DNA of 64,000 bases from an uncultured Lachnospiraceae bacterium (lineage in GTDB: Bacteria > Bacillota > Clostridia > Lachnospirales > Lachnospiraceae): assembly GCA_947588995.1 (NCBI GenBank), contig CANPZI010000004.1, positions 1-64,000 of the forward strand. Reading direction: 5' to 3'. The stretch's first letter is position 1; every line of letters begins with the position of its first letter. The notes beneath the pieces are model-generated. The model saw only the letters and a list, made by a program, of their open reading frames with translations, searched no databases and was not told the DNA's origin. A program made the translations under genes and the position numbers. This document shows, one piece after another, positions 27,314 through 35,949 of the stretch.

Positions 27314-28666
27314 TTATTTTGCCTGCGTCTTCCTGTCTGTTTCCCGCAGATACCTCCGCAAAAGAAAGGCACAGAAATACGGAAACGTATAGACGCCGTC
27401 GCTGTAACCGATATTGGCGGCCGCGAACTTGATACCGTAACGAATATCCCCGTACCTGTCCCCGTCGATCAGGCTGCGCAGCGACTTCGCCCTGCCGTTG
27501 GTCGCCTTCACCTCAATCGGGATCAGTTCCGACGCCGTCCGCACGAAGAAATCTTCCTCCAGCGTGGAGTTTTCCTTTTTATAATAGTAGAGACCGTAGC
27601 CGCTCTTTACGAGCGCCTCCCCTACAATATTCTCGTACAGTGCGCCCTTATAGACGCCCAGATTCCTGTTGGCGCGCAGATCGTCCTGCGCCTCGTCGTC
27701 CAGCATCGCCACCAGAAGGCCGCTGTCGGCAAAATAGATCTTGTATTTATTTTCCTCATAATTCCCTTTGAGCGGCAGTTCCGGGCTTCTCAGGCAATAG
27801 CACGGATTGATGATGCCCGCGTCGGCGAGCCACTCAATACAGCCCCGGTAATCCTTGAATCTTGCGCCGGACGCCACCTTGGAGATCTGGAACTTCTTAT
27901 TGTCTTTCGCCAGCTGCACAGGGATCTGCTCAAAAACATTCAATATCCTCGTCTGGTCCATACCCTCGGCGTACTTTCGGATATCTTCTTTATAATCGGC
28001 CAGAAGCTGCCTCTGTATCTCCAACGATCCCTCGAAAGTTCCTCTCTCGATATACTCCCGGACGACAGCCGGCATACCGCCCAAAATACAGTAATCTAAA
28101 AAAAGACTCCCGCACACGGACATTGTGACTTCACCGAGCGGTTTTTGCTCCAGCATATGGGTAAGCAGTTCTTCCGTAAAAGAATCGCCATACCCCTTGG
28201 CCCACAGAAATTCTTCAAAGTCCAGCGAATACATCTCGTAATCCGTCTTATAACCGACACTGTTGCTCTCGATCCGCTGATACTGTATCCCGAGCAGCGA
28301 GCCGCTGCAGATCACATCAAACCGCCCGTCGATCTGAAAAAACTTAAGCGCAGTGGCGATCTCCGGAAACGCCTGCAGCTCGTCGAAGAAGAGTAACGTT
28401 TTACCCTCTGCGAACTTCTTCTCAGGATCAAGCAGAGAGATATTCTTGACAATCTCCTCCGCCCTATATCCGTCCGCCGTGATCATCCTGTACTTCGGCT
28501 CTTCCACGAAATTGATCTCTATGACGCTCTCATAATTTTGTGCTGCAAACCGCCTGATGGATTCCGTCTTGCCCACCTGCCGCGGCCCTTTGACAATCAT
28601 CGGCTTTCTCTGCGCATCTTTTTTCCACTCTTCCAGTGCATGGTCTATCTTTCTTGCCAGATACAT
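27314..28666 (-). CDS. AAA_14/DUF4143 ATPase
   Basis: 450 residues: an N-terminal P-loop ATPase with Walker A GPRQVGKTE near residue 27 and Walker B TLLFFDELQAF near 90, and a sensor-like ICSGSLLGI near 115. The C-terminal DUF4143 region follows, with a PD-(D/E)XK-like patch (NSTLEEDFFVRTASELIPIEVKATNGRAKS) resembling an endonuclease-type core. These proteins are widespread, numerous and uncharacterised; DNA-related or toxin-like roles have been proposed. The gene stands alone, with an array of 33-bp repeats just upstream (28732-28862). Confidence 0.9.
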   Translation of the reverse strand: MYLARKIDHALEEWKKDAQRKPMIVKGPRQVGKTESIRRFAAQNYESVIEINFVEEPKYRMITADGYRAEEIVKNISLLDPEKKFAEGKTLLFFDELQAFPEIATALKFFQIDGRFDVICSGSLLGIQYQRIESNSVGYKTDYEMYSLDFEEFLWAKGYGDSFTEELLTHMLEQKPLGEVTMSVCGSLFLDYCILGGMPAVVREYIERGTFEGSLEIQRQLLADYKEDIRKYAEGMDQTRILNVFEQIPVQLAKDNKKFQISKVASGARFKDYRGCIEWLADAGIINPCYCLRSPELPLKGNYEENKYKIYFADSGLLVAMLDDEAQDDLRANRNLGVYKGALYENIVGEALVKSGYGLYYYKKENSTLEEDFFVRTASELIPIEVKATNGRAKSLRSLIDGDRYGDIRYGIKFAAANIGYSDGVYTFPYFCAFLLRRYLRETDRKTQAK

Positions 28667-28731
28667 CCTGTCGGCTCCTTTCTTCTCTTTCCTTTAGTAT
28701 ATGCAATTATCCGCAGAAATACAATGCTTTT

Positions 28732-28862
28732 ACAAAAAAATGAGGGAATTGCGCGGCAGAGATTACAAAAACATGAGCGAATTATCCGGCTATGATGACA
28801 AAAAATGAGGGAATTATTATCTTATGGCAGCAAAAACATGAGGGAATTGCCCCAAACATAAA
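28732..28862. repeat. Four degenerate 33-bp tandem repeats upstream of the DUF4143 ATPase gene
   Basis: Units begin at 28732, 28765, 28798 and 28830. Each starts ACAAAAA(C)ATGAGGGAATT, followed by a less conserved half resembling ATCCGGCTATGATG. The third unit is one base shorter. A partial older unit may lie at about 28704-28715 (AATTATCCGC). The spacing equals roughly three helical turns, or 11 codons. Whether it is an iteron-like protein binding array or a decayed minisatellite is open. Confidence 0.8.
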
Positions 28863-28900
28863 ACGAACCCCCGATGGTGGAAGCATCAGGGGCCCGTTTT
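28860..28900 (-). terminator. Terminator of the amt gene
   Basis: AAAACG...CGTTTT outer arms with CCCC/GGGG and GATG/CATC inner pairing form a hairpin ending in T-rich sequence on the minus strand, 33 nt after the amt stop. The A-rich side makes it partly bidirectional. Confidence 0.8.
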
Positions 28901-28932
28901 ATAGATACAAACTAAGGGATATAGGTATACGC

Positions 28933-30723
28933 TTACTCAACATCCTGCAATGCCGCGAAGTCCTCCTCGCCCGTGCGGACCTTGACAACCTTATCGACAT
29001 TGTATACGAAGATCTTGCCGTCGCCGATATGGCCGGTATAGAGGGCTTTCTTGGCAGCCTCGATCACGGTGTCAACCGGAATCTTGCTGACGACAACCTC
29101 AACCTTGACCTTAGGCAGCAGGGTCGCATCCATCTCGACGCCGCGGTACATCTCGCCCGCGCCTTTCTGGATACCACAGCCCATCACCTGCGTCACGGTC
29201 ATGCCCGTCACGCCCAGATCGTTCATCGCTTTTCTCAGCTGATCATAGCGGGACAGCTTCGCGATGATAGAAACCTTATACATACCCGTAGCAGACGCCA
29301 CAGGAACCTGCGCCACTTTGACGGCCGCGTTCTTCTGTACTTCCGAAGCCTGATCGTAGTCCTCCACGCCGAGGCTCGTGTTCTCGTTGACATCCATGGA
29401 CATCGTGTTGGACACATCCATGATGCTGAAGCCCGAGTATGCGGATGCAAGACCGTGCTCCATAGCATCCAGGCCGACGATCTCTTCCTCCTCGGAAGCA
29501 CGCAGGCCGAAGATCGCCTTGATCGCCAGGAAAGTCAATGTGATCGTCACCGCCGTCCACAGGATCGTAGCGCCCATGCCCAGAAGCTGCAGGCCGAGCT
29601 GCTTGAAGCCGCCGCCGTAGAACAGGCCCTCCGCCGCGATCTGGTTTGCACCGAAAGTCACGCCGTCGCCATAGCCTCTCGCAAAAGCGGGCGCCGTATC
29701 CGTGGCGAACAGACCAACCGCGATGGTACCCCAGATACCGTTCAGGCAGTGTACCGCAACCGCGCCCACGGGATCGTCGATGCGCAGCTTGTAATCCAGC
29801 AGCCATACGCCGAATACCACCAGTACACCGGCAACCGCGCCGATGACGATCGCGCCGAACGCGTCACACACATCACAGGGAGCGGTGATCGCCACCAGAC
29901 CTGCCAGAGAAGCGTTCAGACACATGGAGACATCGGGCTTGCCGTATTTCACCCAGGTAAATACCATACATACAACCGTCGCAACCGCCGGAGCAATCGT
30001 CGTCGTCACGAAGATGGAGCCGAGCTCCTCAACCGATACCGCAGCCGCGCCGTTGAATCCGTACCAGCCGAGCCACAGGATAAATACGCCCAGGCAGCCG
30101 ATCGGGAGATTGTGCCCCGGAAAAGCGTTCACTTTCGTGATCTTGCCGGATTTGTCTTTCACGAACTTACCGATACGGGGGCCGAGCATCGCCGCGCCGA
30201 TCAGGGCGCTGATGCCGCCGACCATATGGATGCAGTTGGAACCGGCAAAATCGTGGAAGCCGATCTGTGCCAGCCAGCCGCCGCCCCATGTCCAGTGCGC
30301 CTCGATTGGATAGATGACCGCGGAGATCACACCCGAATATACGCAGTAGGATAAGAATTTCGTTCTCTCAGCCATCGCGCCGGACACAATCGTCGCGGTA
30401 GTCGCACAGAATACCAGGTTAAACACGAAGTTCGACCAGTCGAACTCCGCATAGTTGGTAAAGATGTCGAAACCGGGCTTGCCGATAATCCCCATCAGAT
30501 CTTCACCCAAAAACAGGCCGAAACCGATCAGGATGAAAACCACCGTACCGATACAGAAGTCCATCAGGTTCTTCATCAGGATATTGCCCGCGTTCTTCGC
30601 TCTGGTAAAACCTGTCTCCACCATCGCGAAACCGGCCTGCATCCAGAAGACCAGCGCGGCGCCGATCAGGAACCAGACGCCGTAGACTTCGCCTGTGATA
30701 GCGCTCAAAATCTCTTCACTCAT
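28933..30723 (-). CDS. amt: Ammonium transporter fused to a C-terminal PII domain
   Basis: 596 residues. Residues about 1-430 are an Amt/Rh channel with 11 helices and the pore histidines in [13 protein letters not shown] (about 170) and [12 protein letters not shown] (about 315). A linker follows, and residues about 481-596 are a full PII (GlnB/GlnK) domain: [36 protein letters not shown], and [11 protein letters not shown]. In the T-loop the usual uridylylated Tyr51 is Met ([10 protein letters not shown]), so uridylylation at that site is impossible. Normally a separate GlnK plugs the Amt trimer; here the regulator is tethered. The start has GAGGAGG. Transcription starts from a consensus promoter and runs through a terminator-like leader hairpin. 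Confidence 0.97.
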   Translation of the reverse strand: MSEEILSAITGEVYGVWFLIGAALVFWMQAGFAMVETGFTRAKNAGNILMKNLMDFCIGTVVFILIGFGLFLGEDLMGIIGKPGFDIFTNYAEFDWSNFVFNLVFCATTATIVSGAMAERTKFLSYCVYSGVISAVIYPIEAHWTWGGGWLAQIGFHDFAGSNCIHMVGGISALIGAAMLGPRIGKFVKDKSGKITKVNAFPGHNLPIGCLGVFILWLGWYGFNGAAAVSVEELGSIFVTTTIAPAVATVVCMVFTWVKYGKPDVSMCLNASLAGLVAITAPCDVCDAFGAIVIGAVAGVLVVFGVWLLDYKLRIDDPVGAVAVHCLNGIWGTIAVGLFATDTAPAFARGYGDGVTFGANQIAAEGLFYGGGFKQLGLQLLGMGATILWTAVTITLTFLAIKAIFGLRASEEEEIVGLDAMEHGLASAYSGFSIMDVSNTMSMDVNENTSLGVEDYDQASEVQKNAAVKVAQVPVASATGMYKVSIIAKLSRYDQLRKAMNDLGVTGMTVTQVMGCGIQKGAGEMYRGVEMDATLLPKVKVEVVVSKIPVDTVIEAAKKALYTGHIGDGKIFVYNVDKVVKVRTGEEDFAALQDVE

Positions 30724-30809
30724 AATTTTTCCTCCTCACATAAAAAATACGGATACAACGCGCCCTCTCAAAGCCCCATTGCTCCGTACCTTTTACAATA
30801 TATTTCGAG

Positions 30810-30845
30810 AAAAAAAGATGCCGCGACCTCTGTCACAGCACCTTT
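30810..30845 (-). promoter_or_regulatory. Attenuator-like terminator in the amt leader
   Basis: On the minus strand AAAGGTGCTGTGAC pairs with GTCGCGGCATCTTT over 14 bp (three G-T pairs), loop AGAG, followed directly by a run of seven T. It lies between the promoter and the ribosome binding site, about 86 nt before the start codon, so read-through must be regulated. An upstream GCTTTC/GAGAGC hairpin precedes it. Confidence 0.7.
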
Positions 30846-30861
30846 GCTCTCTCTGAAAGCG

Positions 30862-30890
30862 ATTCTAGCACCGCCAAAATCTTCTGTCAA
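30862..30890 (-). promoter_or_regulatory. Promoter of amt
   Basis: TTGACA, 17 nt, TAGAAT on the minus strand, squeezed between the end of the GNAT gene (30894) and the leader terminator. Confidence 0.88.
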
Positions 30891-30893
30891 TAG

Positions 30894-31856
30894 CTATTTT
30901 GAAATTTTGTCAAAATTTTGCAATTCAACCTGTCCGGCAGCCGCCGTCCCGCCTTTCTGCGGCGCGTGCCGCACCAGCCGCACATAGTCGCAGCCCCCGT
31001 CCCTGACTTCTCCCGTCTCCCGGAAACCAAGTTTGATGCACAGCGCCAGCGATTTCTCATTGCCTTTCATCACCAGCGCCTGTACCTGTGTCATCCCCAG
31101 CTCCCCGGCCGCGTAGCCGAGAATGGCGGTGCACACTTCATAAGCATATCCCTGCCGCTGCCACGGGACGCCGATCACAAAACCCAGCTCCGGCACGTCA
31201 TACCCCTCGCGCCAGCTGATACCCGCGCGCCCGATCACCGTGCCGTCCTTTAACAGAACCGTCCACATACCGTAGCCGTAGAACGCGTATACTTTCTCCC
31301 GATACTCCCGGAGATAGGCCAGTTCCTCTTCCCGGTCGGCATACAAATTCTCCATATAGCCGGTGATCTCCGGCTCCGCGTAGATCCGATAGAAGCTGTC
31401 CGCGTCCTCCTCGGTCGTCTCCCGCACGATACAACGTTTTGTTGTAAGAATTTCCCAAGGCAGCCCGGCCAGACGCCGGTAGGCCATGTCAATCTCTCCA
31501 CAGCCGAGTTCTTCTATCTGTTCAATCACATACGGCGCGCCCGCGAAATCCGCCTCCCGGTTCCCCGCATGACGACAGGGAAGCACATAAAATCCCTGCC
31601 CCTGCAGCACGCGGTAGATTTCCTCATCGTCCGTGATATACAGGGCGTCTTCCGGTTCCTCTGCCGGGCCCGCAGCTTCGCCCGCTGCCGCCGCACCGCG
31701 CACCGCCTCGCAGCTTTCCGTACGCCACGGTTCTCCGCTCTCTTCCGTGTACGGCGCTGTCATGACACCGACCCCGTGCGCCCGGAGATCGCGCATCAGC
31801 GCCTCCGCTTCCCGCACAGTATTCTGTTCCAAATAGAAGTACACCCGTCCGAGCAT
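30894..31856 (-). CDS. GNAT acetyltransferase with an extra N-terminal domain
   Basis: 320 residues. The C-terminal half (about 140-300) is a RimJ/RimL-type GNAT fold: LTTKRCIVRETTEEDAD, the acetyl-CoA pyrophosphate loop IGVPWQRQGYAYEV, and LVMKGNEKSLALCIKLGF. The N-terminal 130 residues (LYITDDEEIYRVLQGQGFYVLP, YVIEQIEELGCGEIDMAYRRLAGLPWEIL) look like a reduced HAD-type or Rossmann-like module with an Ala/Glu-rich insert; this is a weak call. The ATG at 31856 has GGAG at 7 nt; a GTG one codon earlier is the alternative. The acceptor substrate is unknown. It follows the HNH gene by 15 nt and may be co-transcribed with the restriction-modification genes. Confidence 0.85.
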   Translation of the reverse strand: MLGRVYFYLEQNTVREAEALMRDLRAHGVGVMTAPYTEESGEPWRTESCEAVRGAAAAGEAAGPAEEPEDALYITDDEEIYRVLQGQGFYVLPCRHAGNREADFAGAPYVIEQIEELGCGEIDMAYRRLAGLPWEILTTKRCIVRETTEEDADSFYRIYAEPEITGYMENLYADREEELAYLREYREKVYAFYGYGMWTVLLKDGTVIGRAGISWREGYDVPELGFVIGVPWQRQGYAYEVCTAILGYAAGELGMTQVQALVMKGNEKSLALCIKLGFRETGEVRDGGCDYVRLVRHAPQKGGTAAAGQVELQNFDKISK

Positions 31857-31871
31857 CACTGCGCTCCGAAA

Positions 31872-33089
31872 CTAATGATAATATTTTTCGATTCTGCGCA
31901 GCACATCGTCAAAATCCAAATCCTGTACCTCGGAGAATTCTTCCGTATGAAATCCGGCGTTCAAAACGGTTCTGTACAGATCAAAATCGTATATGGGCGG
32001 CTGATTGTCACAGTGCAGCAAATTTTCTCTGATGGACTCCGTCTTGGCAATCAGGCACAGACGCTGATAATCCCTGTCTATGTACTGCGTATGATTATCG
32101 GGATGCGCATAGGAAAAGTGCTGAGTCGGTGTAAGCGCAATCAAATTCTCCACGTAATCCGCGATTTGCGGATAGTCGCCCGCCGGAAAGATATGGTGCA
32201 TCTGCGTTGCGGAATCAGCCAGATGCCGCTCTTCTCTCAGCTCCGTCACGCCGCTGCGGTACCTGTCATTGAAGCGGCGCAGATTTCTTTTGGCACGGTT
32301 GATTCTATAGACTGCCATATGATCTTCATCGGGCTTCGGCAGCGTGATCTCATAGTCGGCTCTGGTCATTTCTTTGGGCTTTGCCGACAAAATGTCCCGC
32401 CAGTTGCGCTGATTGTACAAAAGCATATCCTGCGTGATGACATCCCTGGAGATATGCCCTCTTTCCGTCCCGCGTTTCCTGTATTTGCAGGCGAGCGGAT
32501 TTACTATCTTGGTAAATATCCTGCCGCATTCCGTCGCTCCGTTGATGGGCGTATTCGCGATGGTAAATGCCGTATAGCCGTCTTTCAGCTCGCGGAAACT
32601 GTCTTTATCCTGCTGCCGGAAAAAGGAGTCAAACAAAGGATATATTCCGCTGTCCCGCAGTACCTTTTCAATATACAGGCAGAGGAAATGATAACAGTTT
32701 CTTTCTCTGAAACTGATATACTCCAGAATTTCGTAATTGACAATCTCGTATCTATATCCGGCCCCTCTTCTCTCCCCATGCAATATACCGGCCGCATCCA
32801 GCAGTTTGATCGGCTGGCCAAAATATTTATCATACTCGTTAGACGCCTGCTCGGAGGGATTGGGCTTGCTGAATATCTGCCGGACATTCTCCGCCGTATA
32901 CTCGCTGTACCAGATATCTTTCACGGTAAAGCGTCTGTCCGGCGTTCGTTCCACGAACTCAATAATACAGTCGGCCACAAGACACACCACATCCATGGTG
33001 CACTTCTGGTCAATCCATCTGCCGTTCCGTGTTTTCCGGACATCATAGTCATGGGCGTCCAGGAACTCCTGTATCGTCTCATTATCCAT
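31872..33089 (-). CDS. HNH restriction endonuclease (predicted)
   Basis: 405 residues. The HNH-type nuclease motif is in the C-terminal third: TQMHHIFPAGDYPQIADYVENLIALTPTQHFSYAH, where the His-His pair, Asn and final His match the beta-beta-alpha metal fold. The N-terminal 250 residues have no recognisable motif and probably carry DNA recognition. The gene overlaps the upstream methyltransferase by 8 nt, the standard arrangement of a type II restriction-modification pair. Codon and base use is AT-richer than the flanks. Recognition site unknown. Confidence 0.88.
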   Translation of the reverse strand: MDNETIQEFLDAHDYDVRKTRNGRWIDQKCTMDVVCLVADCIIEFVERTPDRRFTVKDIWYSEYTAENVRQIFSKPNPSEQASNEYDKYFGQPIKLLDAAGILHGERRGAGYRYEIVNYEILEYISFRERNCYHFLCLYIEKVLRDSGIYPLFDSFFRQQDKDSFRELKDGYTAFTIANTPINGATECGRIFTKIVNPLACKYRKRGTERGHISRDVITQDMLLYNQRNWRDILSAKPKEMTRADYEITLPKPDEDHMAVYRINRAKRNLRRFNDRYRSGVTELREERHLADSATQMHHIFPAGDYPQIADYVENLIALTPTQHFSYAHPDNHTQYIDRDYQRLCLIAKTESIRENLLHCDNQPPIYDFDLYRTVLNAGFHTEEFSEVQDLDFDDVLRRIEKYYH

Positions 33090-35607
33090 TGACCGTCTCC
33101 TTCAATATCCCATAGAAAAATACGCTTGTGGCGTCTACATTCAGCGAGCGCGTCTGGTAATTCCTGGCAATCTGGTAGAATCTGCGATACTCGTCCGTCG
33201 CAAAGTATTCCATCTGCTCTTCGCTCAGATCCATTTCCTCCTTGGGAATCAAGACCGCCACAGATCCGTTTACGATAACATCGCCGGTATTTCTCATGAC
33301 CCGCGGCTTATACGTCATATTCGGCGTCAGATATACGTCATGATTCCCGATGTATTTATACGCCCCCAGTTCTTCTGCAACCCCTTTTTCAATATAGGAA
33401 TCATATCCCGGAATATCCACGATACGCTTCCCGTCGTCGCTGATATTTTTTGACTTCAGCACACGCAGGTATCCTTTTTTCTTCGTTGTGGTCGTATTTG
33501 CCCTGGTAATCTGCCTGTCCCTGAAAACCGTAAACTTGTCAAATTCCAGCCTCTCCGAGATCCTGTCAAAAAACAGATCTCTGTAGATCAGCCAATAGGG
33601 GAATCTGGCATCCGTAATATATCGCTGGTCCTGCTCAATACTCTTTTTTAACGTCAACGACTCGACCAGGGTTTTCGACGGTTTCTCATGACTCCCGACA
33701 AACAGGCAGATTGTCTCCACCAATACGCCCTTAAAGCCGTTCTCGCCAAAATCCTGTATGCACATAATTTTCTTTTTTGACAGCAGCTTGCGCGTGGCGG
33801 AAAACTCCGGCGTATTTAACACTGCCTTGGGCAGGATCATCGTCACATAGTCCCCCAGCGACAGCGCTTTCTCAAGAAAGAATTCAAACGTGTTAGTCGT
33901 ATCCTGATTATAATTATTCCGCAGATACGGCTCGGCCTCTTTCGCTTTCAGCTTGGTGAACGGCGGATTGCCGACAACCAAATCATAATGATGGGGAAAG
34001 GCAAACAATAACGTGTTCGCGTGAATGTAATGTATCTCAAAATTATGCGGTATTTCCTGTTTGTCCAGCAATAATTTAAGAATGTCCAGATTCCTGTCAT
34101 CAATATCTACGACATCAAGATGGACTTTCCGGATATCCTCATACTTCCTGAAAATAAAAGGAAGAAAATTGCCGACGCCGACCGACGGCTCCAGGATATA
34201 CAGCTCTTCCCTGTTGGAAAACTCCGGCAGCTTCTCATATATTTCATTGATGATAAACTTGTTGGTATAATACGCCGCGTTATTCTCGCGCAGGGAGTTC
34301 GCAAGCTCCGCAATCCTGGCCAGCGACGCGCATCCGAGATTCAGCGGATTTTCCCTGATAAAACCGATTAAGCTGTCCACAGATTTCAGGCCGTAATTCT
34401 TTATGGTCCGGTTGATGGCGGTACTGTGCAAATGTTCCTGCCGCAGAAAGCTGCGGATATTGACGGCAATGCGGTAAAAAATCCGTGTAGGGACGGCCTC
34501 GCCGATACTTTGGCGGATTTTTATCTCTTCTTTCTTTAACAGAGCCTGTTTCTCCTGATCCGACAGCGCGTTTAATTCCTCCAGCGATTTATCTATCCAC
34601 CTGAAATCATCCGGTATGGTCATCATCCGCATCAGTTCGCGAATCGAAAAAACACGGTCCTCCGCGGGATGTATGGTATTCTGACTCGCGAGCTGATCAT
34701 TGCGCGTATGAATACAGGGCGCGACCTTGTCCCAGCACTGCCGCGTATATTTATCCCCGTTCTTTTTTTGGTTCGGAATCAGCTTTCCCTCGACGACCTT
34801 ATGCGGACGCTTACGTTCGTCCGTGTTTTCAAAGGCCCCCTCTCCCTCTTTTAAGTCATGGATCCAGCACCGCATTTCCTCGGGGTACGTCCTGAAAGCA
34901 TGGTAAAAATCCGTATGGCATATCTCGCCCCACCGAAGCTCCGGCATATCCCCGATCACCTGCCGCAGGGTCTTTTCCTCCACATATGCCGGATATAATT
35001 CCACCGGCGCAATATATTCCGACAAGTCGCGGCTCACGCCGATGACGACCGTTCTTGTCCTCGATGAATCAGCGCCGTAATTTTTAAAATTCAGAATACG
35101 GCTCGTGATGATATACTGCCCGCTCAACTCCTCATCGACGACGTCGCCTATCCGCTTAACGCTTCCGTCGAATGCCGTACAGCCGGTTTTCATAAAAGCC
35201 GCTACATTTTCCAGGATAAAGAATCGCGGGCGAATGCGCTGTATCATATGGATGGACTCCACCACAAGACTGTTCCTGACGATCTCGTTCTCGGCTTTCT
35301 TGTGATTTGCCACGGACATCCCCTGGCACGGAGGGGTCGCAATCAACACATCCACTCTGTCATTGCCGCGCTTCTTCCATCCGGCAATTTCCTCAAATAT
35401 CCTGTCCTTAGTCTCGTCCGCCGTAATATCCGCGCAGATATAGCCGGAATCGTACCGGCATTTGTGATTGTATTTCTGCACCATAATCCTGCGCTCAATC
35501 AGCTCATTCGTGGCTATGCACTCAAATCCCGCCTGCTTAAAGCCGTAACACCCTACGCCGGCAGAACTGAACAAACTGATATAGGTAAGAGTCTTATCTT
35601 TTAACAT
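33082..35607 (-). CDS. Fused m5C and m6A DNA methyltransferase
   Basis: 841 residues from the ATG at 35607 (AGAGG before it; an ATG nine codons earlier lacks a site). Residues about 5-390 form a C5-cytosine methyltransferase: SLFSSAGVGCYGF (motif I), TPPCQGMS with catalytic Cys94 (IV), ENV at 133-135 (VI), SSRTRTVVIG (VIII), RELMRMMTIPDDF (IX) and IGEAVPTRIFYRIA (X). Residues about 435-841 form an N6-adenine methyltransferase of the TaqI/Eco57I type: LEPSVGVGNFLPF at 472-484, NPPF at 547-550, and a C-terminal target-recognition region. Both catalytic centres look intact. Two chemistries in one chain fit an asymmetric recognition site, one enzyme per strand. The locus is AT-richer than its surroundings, consistent with horizontal transfer. 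Confidence 0.93.
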   Translation of the reverse strand: MLKDKTLTYISLFSSAGVGCYGFKQAGFECIATNELIERRIMVQKYNHKCRYDSGYICADITADETKDRIFEEIAGWKKRGNDRVDVLIATPPCQGMSVANHKKAENEIVRNSLVVESIHMIQRIRPRFFILENVAAFMKTGCTAFDGSVKRIGDVVDEELSGQYIITSRILNFKNYGADSSRTRTVVIGVSRDLSEYIAPVELYPAYVEEKTLRQVIGDMPELRWGEICHTDFYHAFRTYPEEMRCWIHDLKEGEGAFENTDERKRPHKVVEGKLIPNQKKNGDKYTRQCWDKVAPCIHTRNDQLASQNTIHPAEDRVFSIRELMRMMTIPDDFRWIDKSLEELNALSDQEKQALLKKEEIKIRQSIGEAVPTRIFYRIAVNIRSFLRQEHLHSTAINRTIKNYGLKSVDSLIGFIRENPLNLGCASLARIAELANSLRENNAAYYTNKFIINEIYEKLPEFSNREELYILEPSVGVGNFLPFIFRKYEDIRKVHLDVVDIDDRNLDILKLLLDKQEIPHNFEIHYIHANTLLFAFPHHYDLVVGNPPFTKLKAKEAEPYLRNNYNQDTTNTFEFFLEKALSLGDYVTMILPKAVLNTPEFSATRKLLSKKKIMCIQDFGENGFKGVLVETICLFVGSHEKPSKTLVESLTLKKSIEQDQRYITDARFPYWLIYRDLFFDRISERLEFDKFTVFRDRQITRANTTTTKKKGYLRVLKSKNISDDGKRIVDIPGYDSYIEKGVAEELGAYKYIGNHDVYLTPNMTYKPRVMRNTGDVIVNGSVAVLIPKEEMDLSEEQMEYFATDEYRRFYQIARNYQTRSLNVDATSVFFYGILKETVNG

Positions 35608-35766
35608 TTTTCCTCTTTCCTTTTCTTCCATCATTTACTGCTTTTTATCATTATAGCGGTTTCTCAGTCCAAGATAAAGGACTCGCTGCCGGATGTTTTG
35701 CCGTATCGCGGTGGTCCCCCAATCCGCAAAACACAAGATCTTGCGTGCTTATAACCCATTATCCCC

Positions 35767-35795
35767 ATTATATGCTATCGCCGGCCAAAATTCAA
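35767..35795 (-). promoter_or_regulatory. Promoter of the restriction-modification operon
   Basis: TTGAAT, 17 nt, TATAAT on the minus strand, about 160 nt upstream of the methyltransferase start. It is closely similar to the ireB promoter beyond the consensus boxes. A second -10-like TATAAT lies at 35650-35655 and may be an alternative start. Confidence 0.75.
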
Positions 35796-35849
35796 GATGC
35801 CTCTTAGTGCCGCCGCCGTTTGGCCTTTCCCTTTATTCCGCTTCCGCCC

Positions 35850-35878
35850 TTGCATTCTTTCCCTTTTTCTATTATCAT
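35850..35878 (+). promoter_or_regulatory. Promoter of the cyclophilin gene
   Basis: TTGCAT, 17 nt, TATCAT, about 71 nt before the start codon. Confidence 0.5.
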
Positions 35879-35949
35879 ATCAGCATAAAAATCAAGCGCG
35901 GGCGCGGCGGCATCAGAAGCAAAGCGCAGACGCGGAAACGGAGGTTCAA

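Noticed and set aside
28741..28858. Small peptide gene with repeated KNMREL units
   Set aside because: Frames are broken by a stop and a one-base deletion between units 2 and 3, and no ribosome binding site precedes either fragment.
28732..28862. CRISPR array
   Set aside because: The conserved cores are only about 19 bp, are imperfect, the intervening segments are short (about 14 bp) and partly conserved themselves, and no cas gene is present.
30810..30862. ANTAR target in the amt leader
   Set aside because: The hairpin loops are AGA and AGAG rather than six-base loops with A1 and G4, so only a generic attenuator is claimed.
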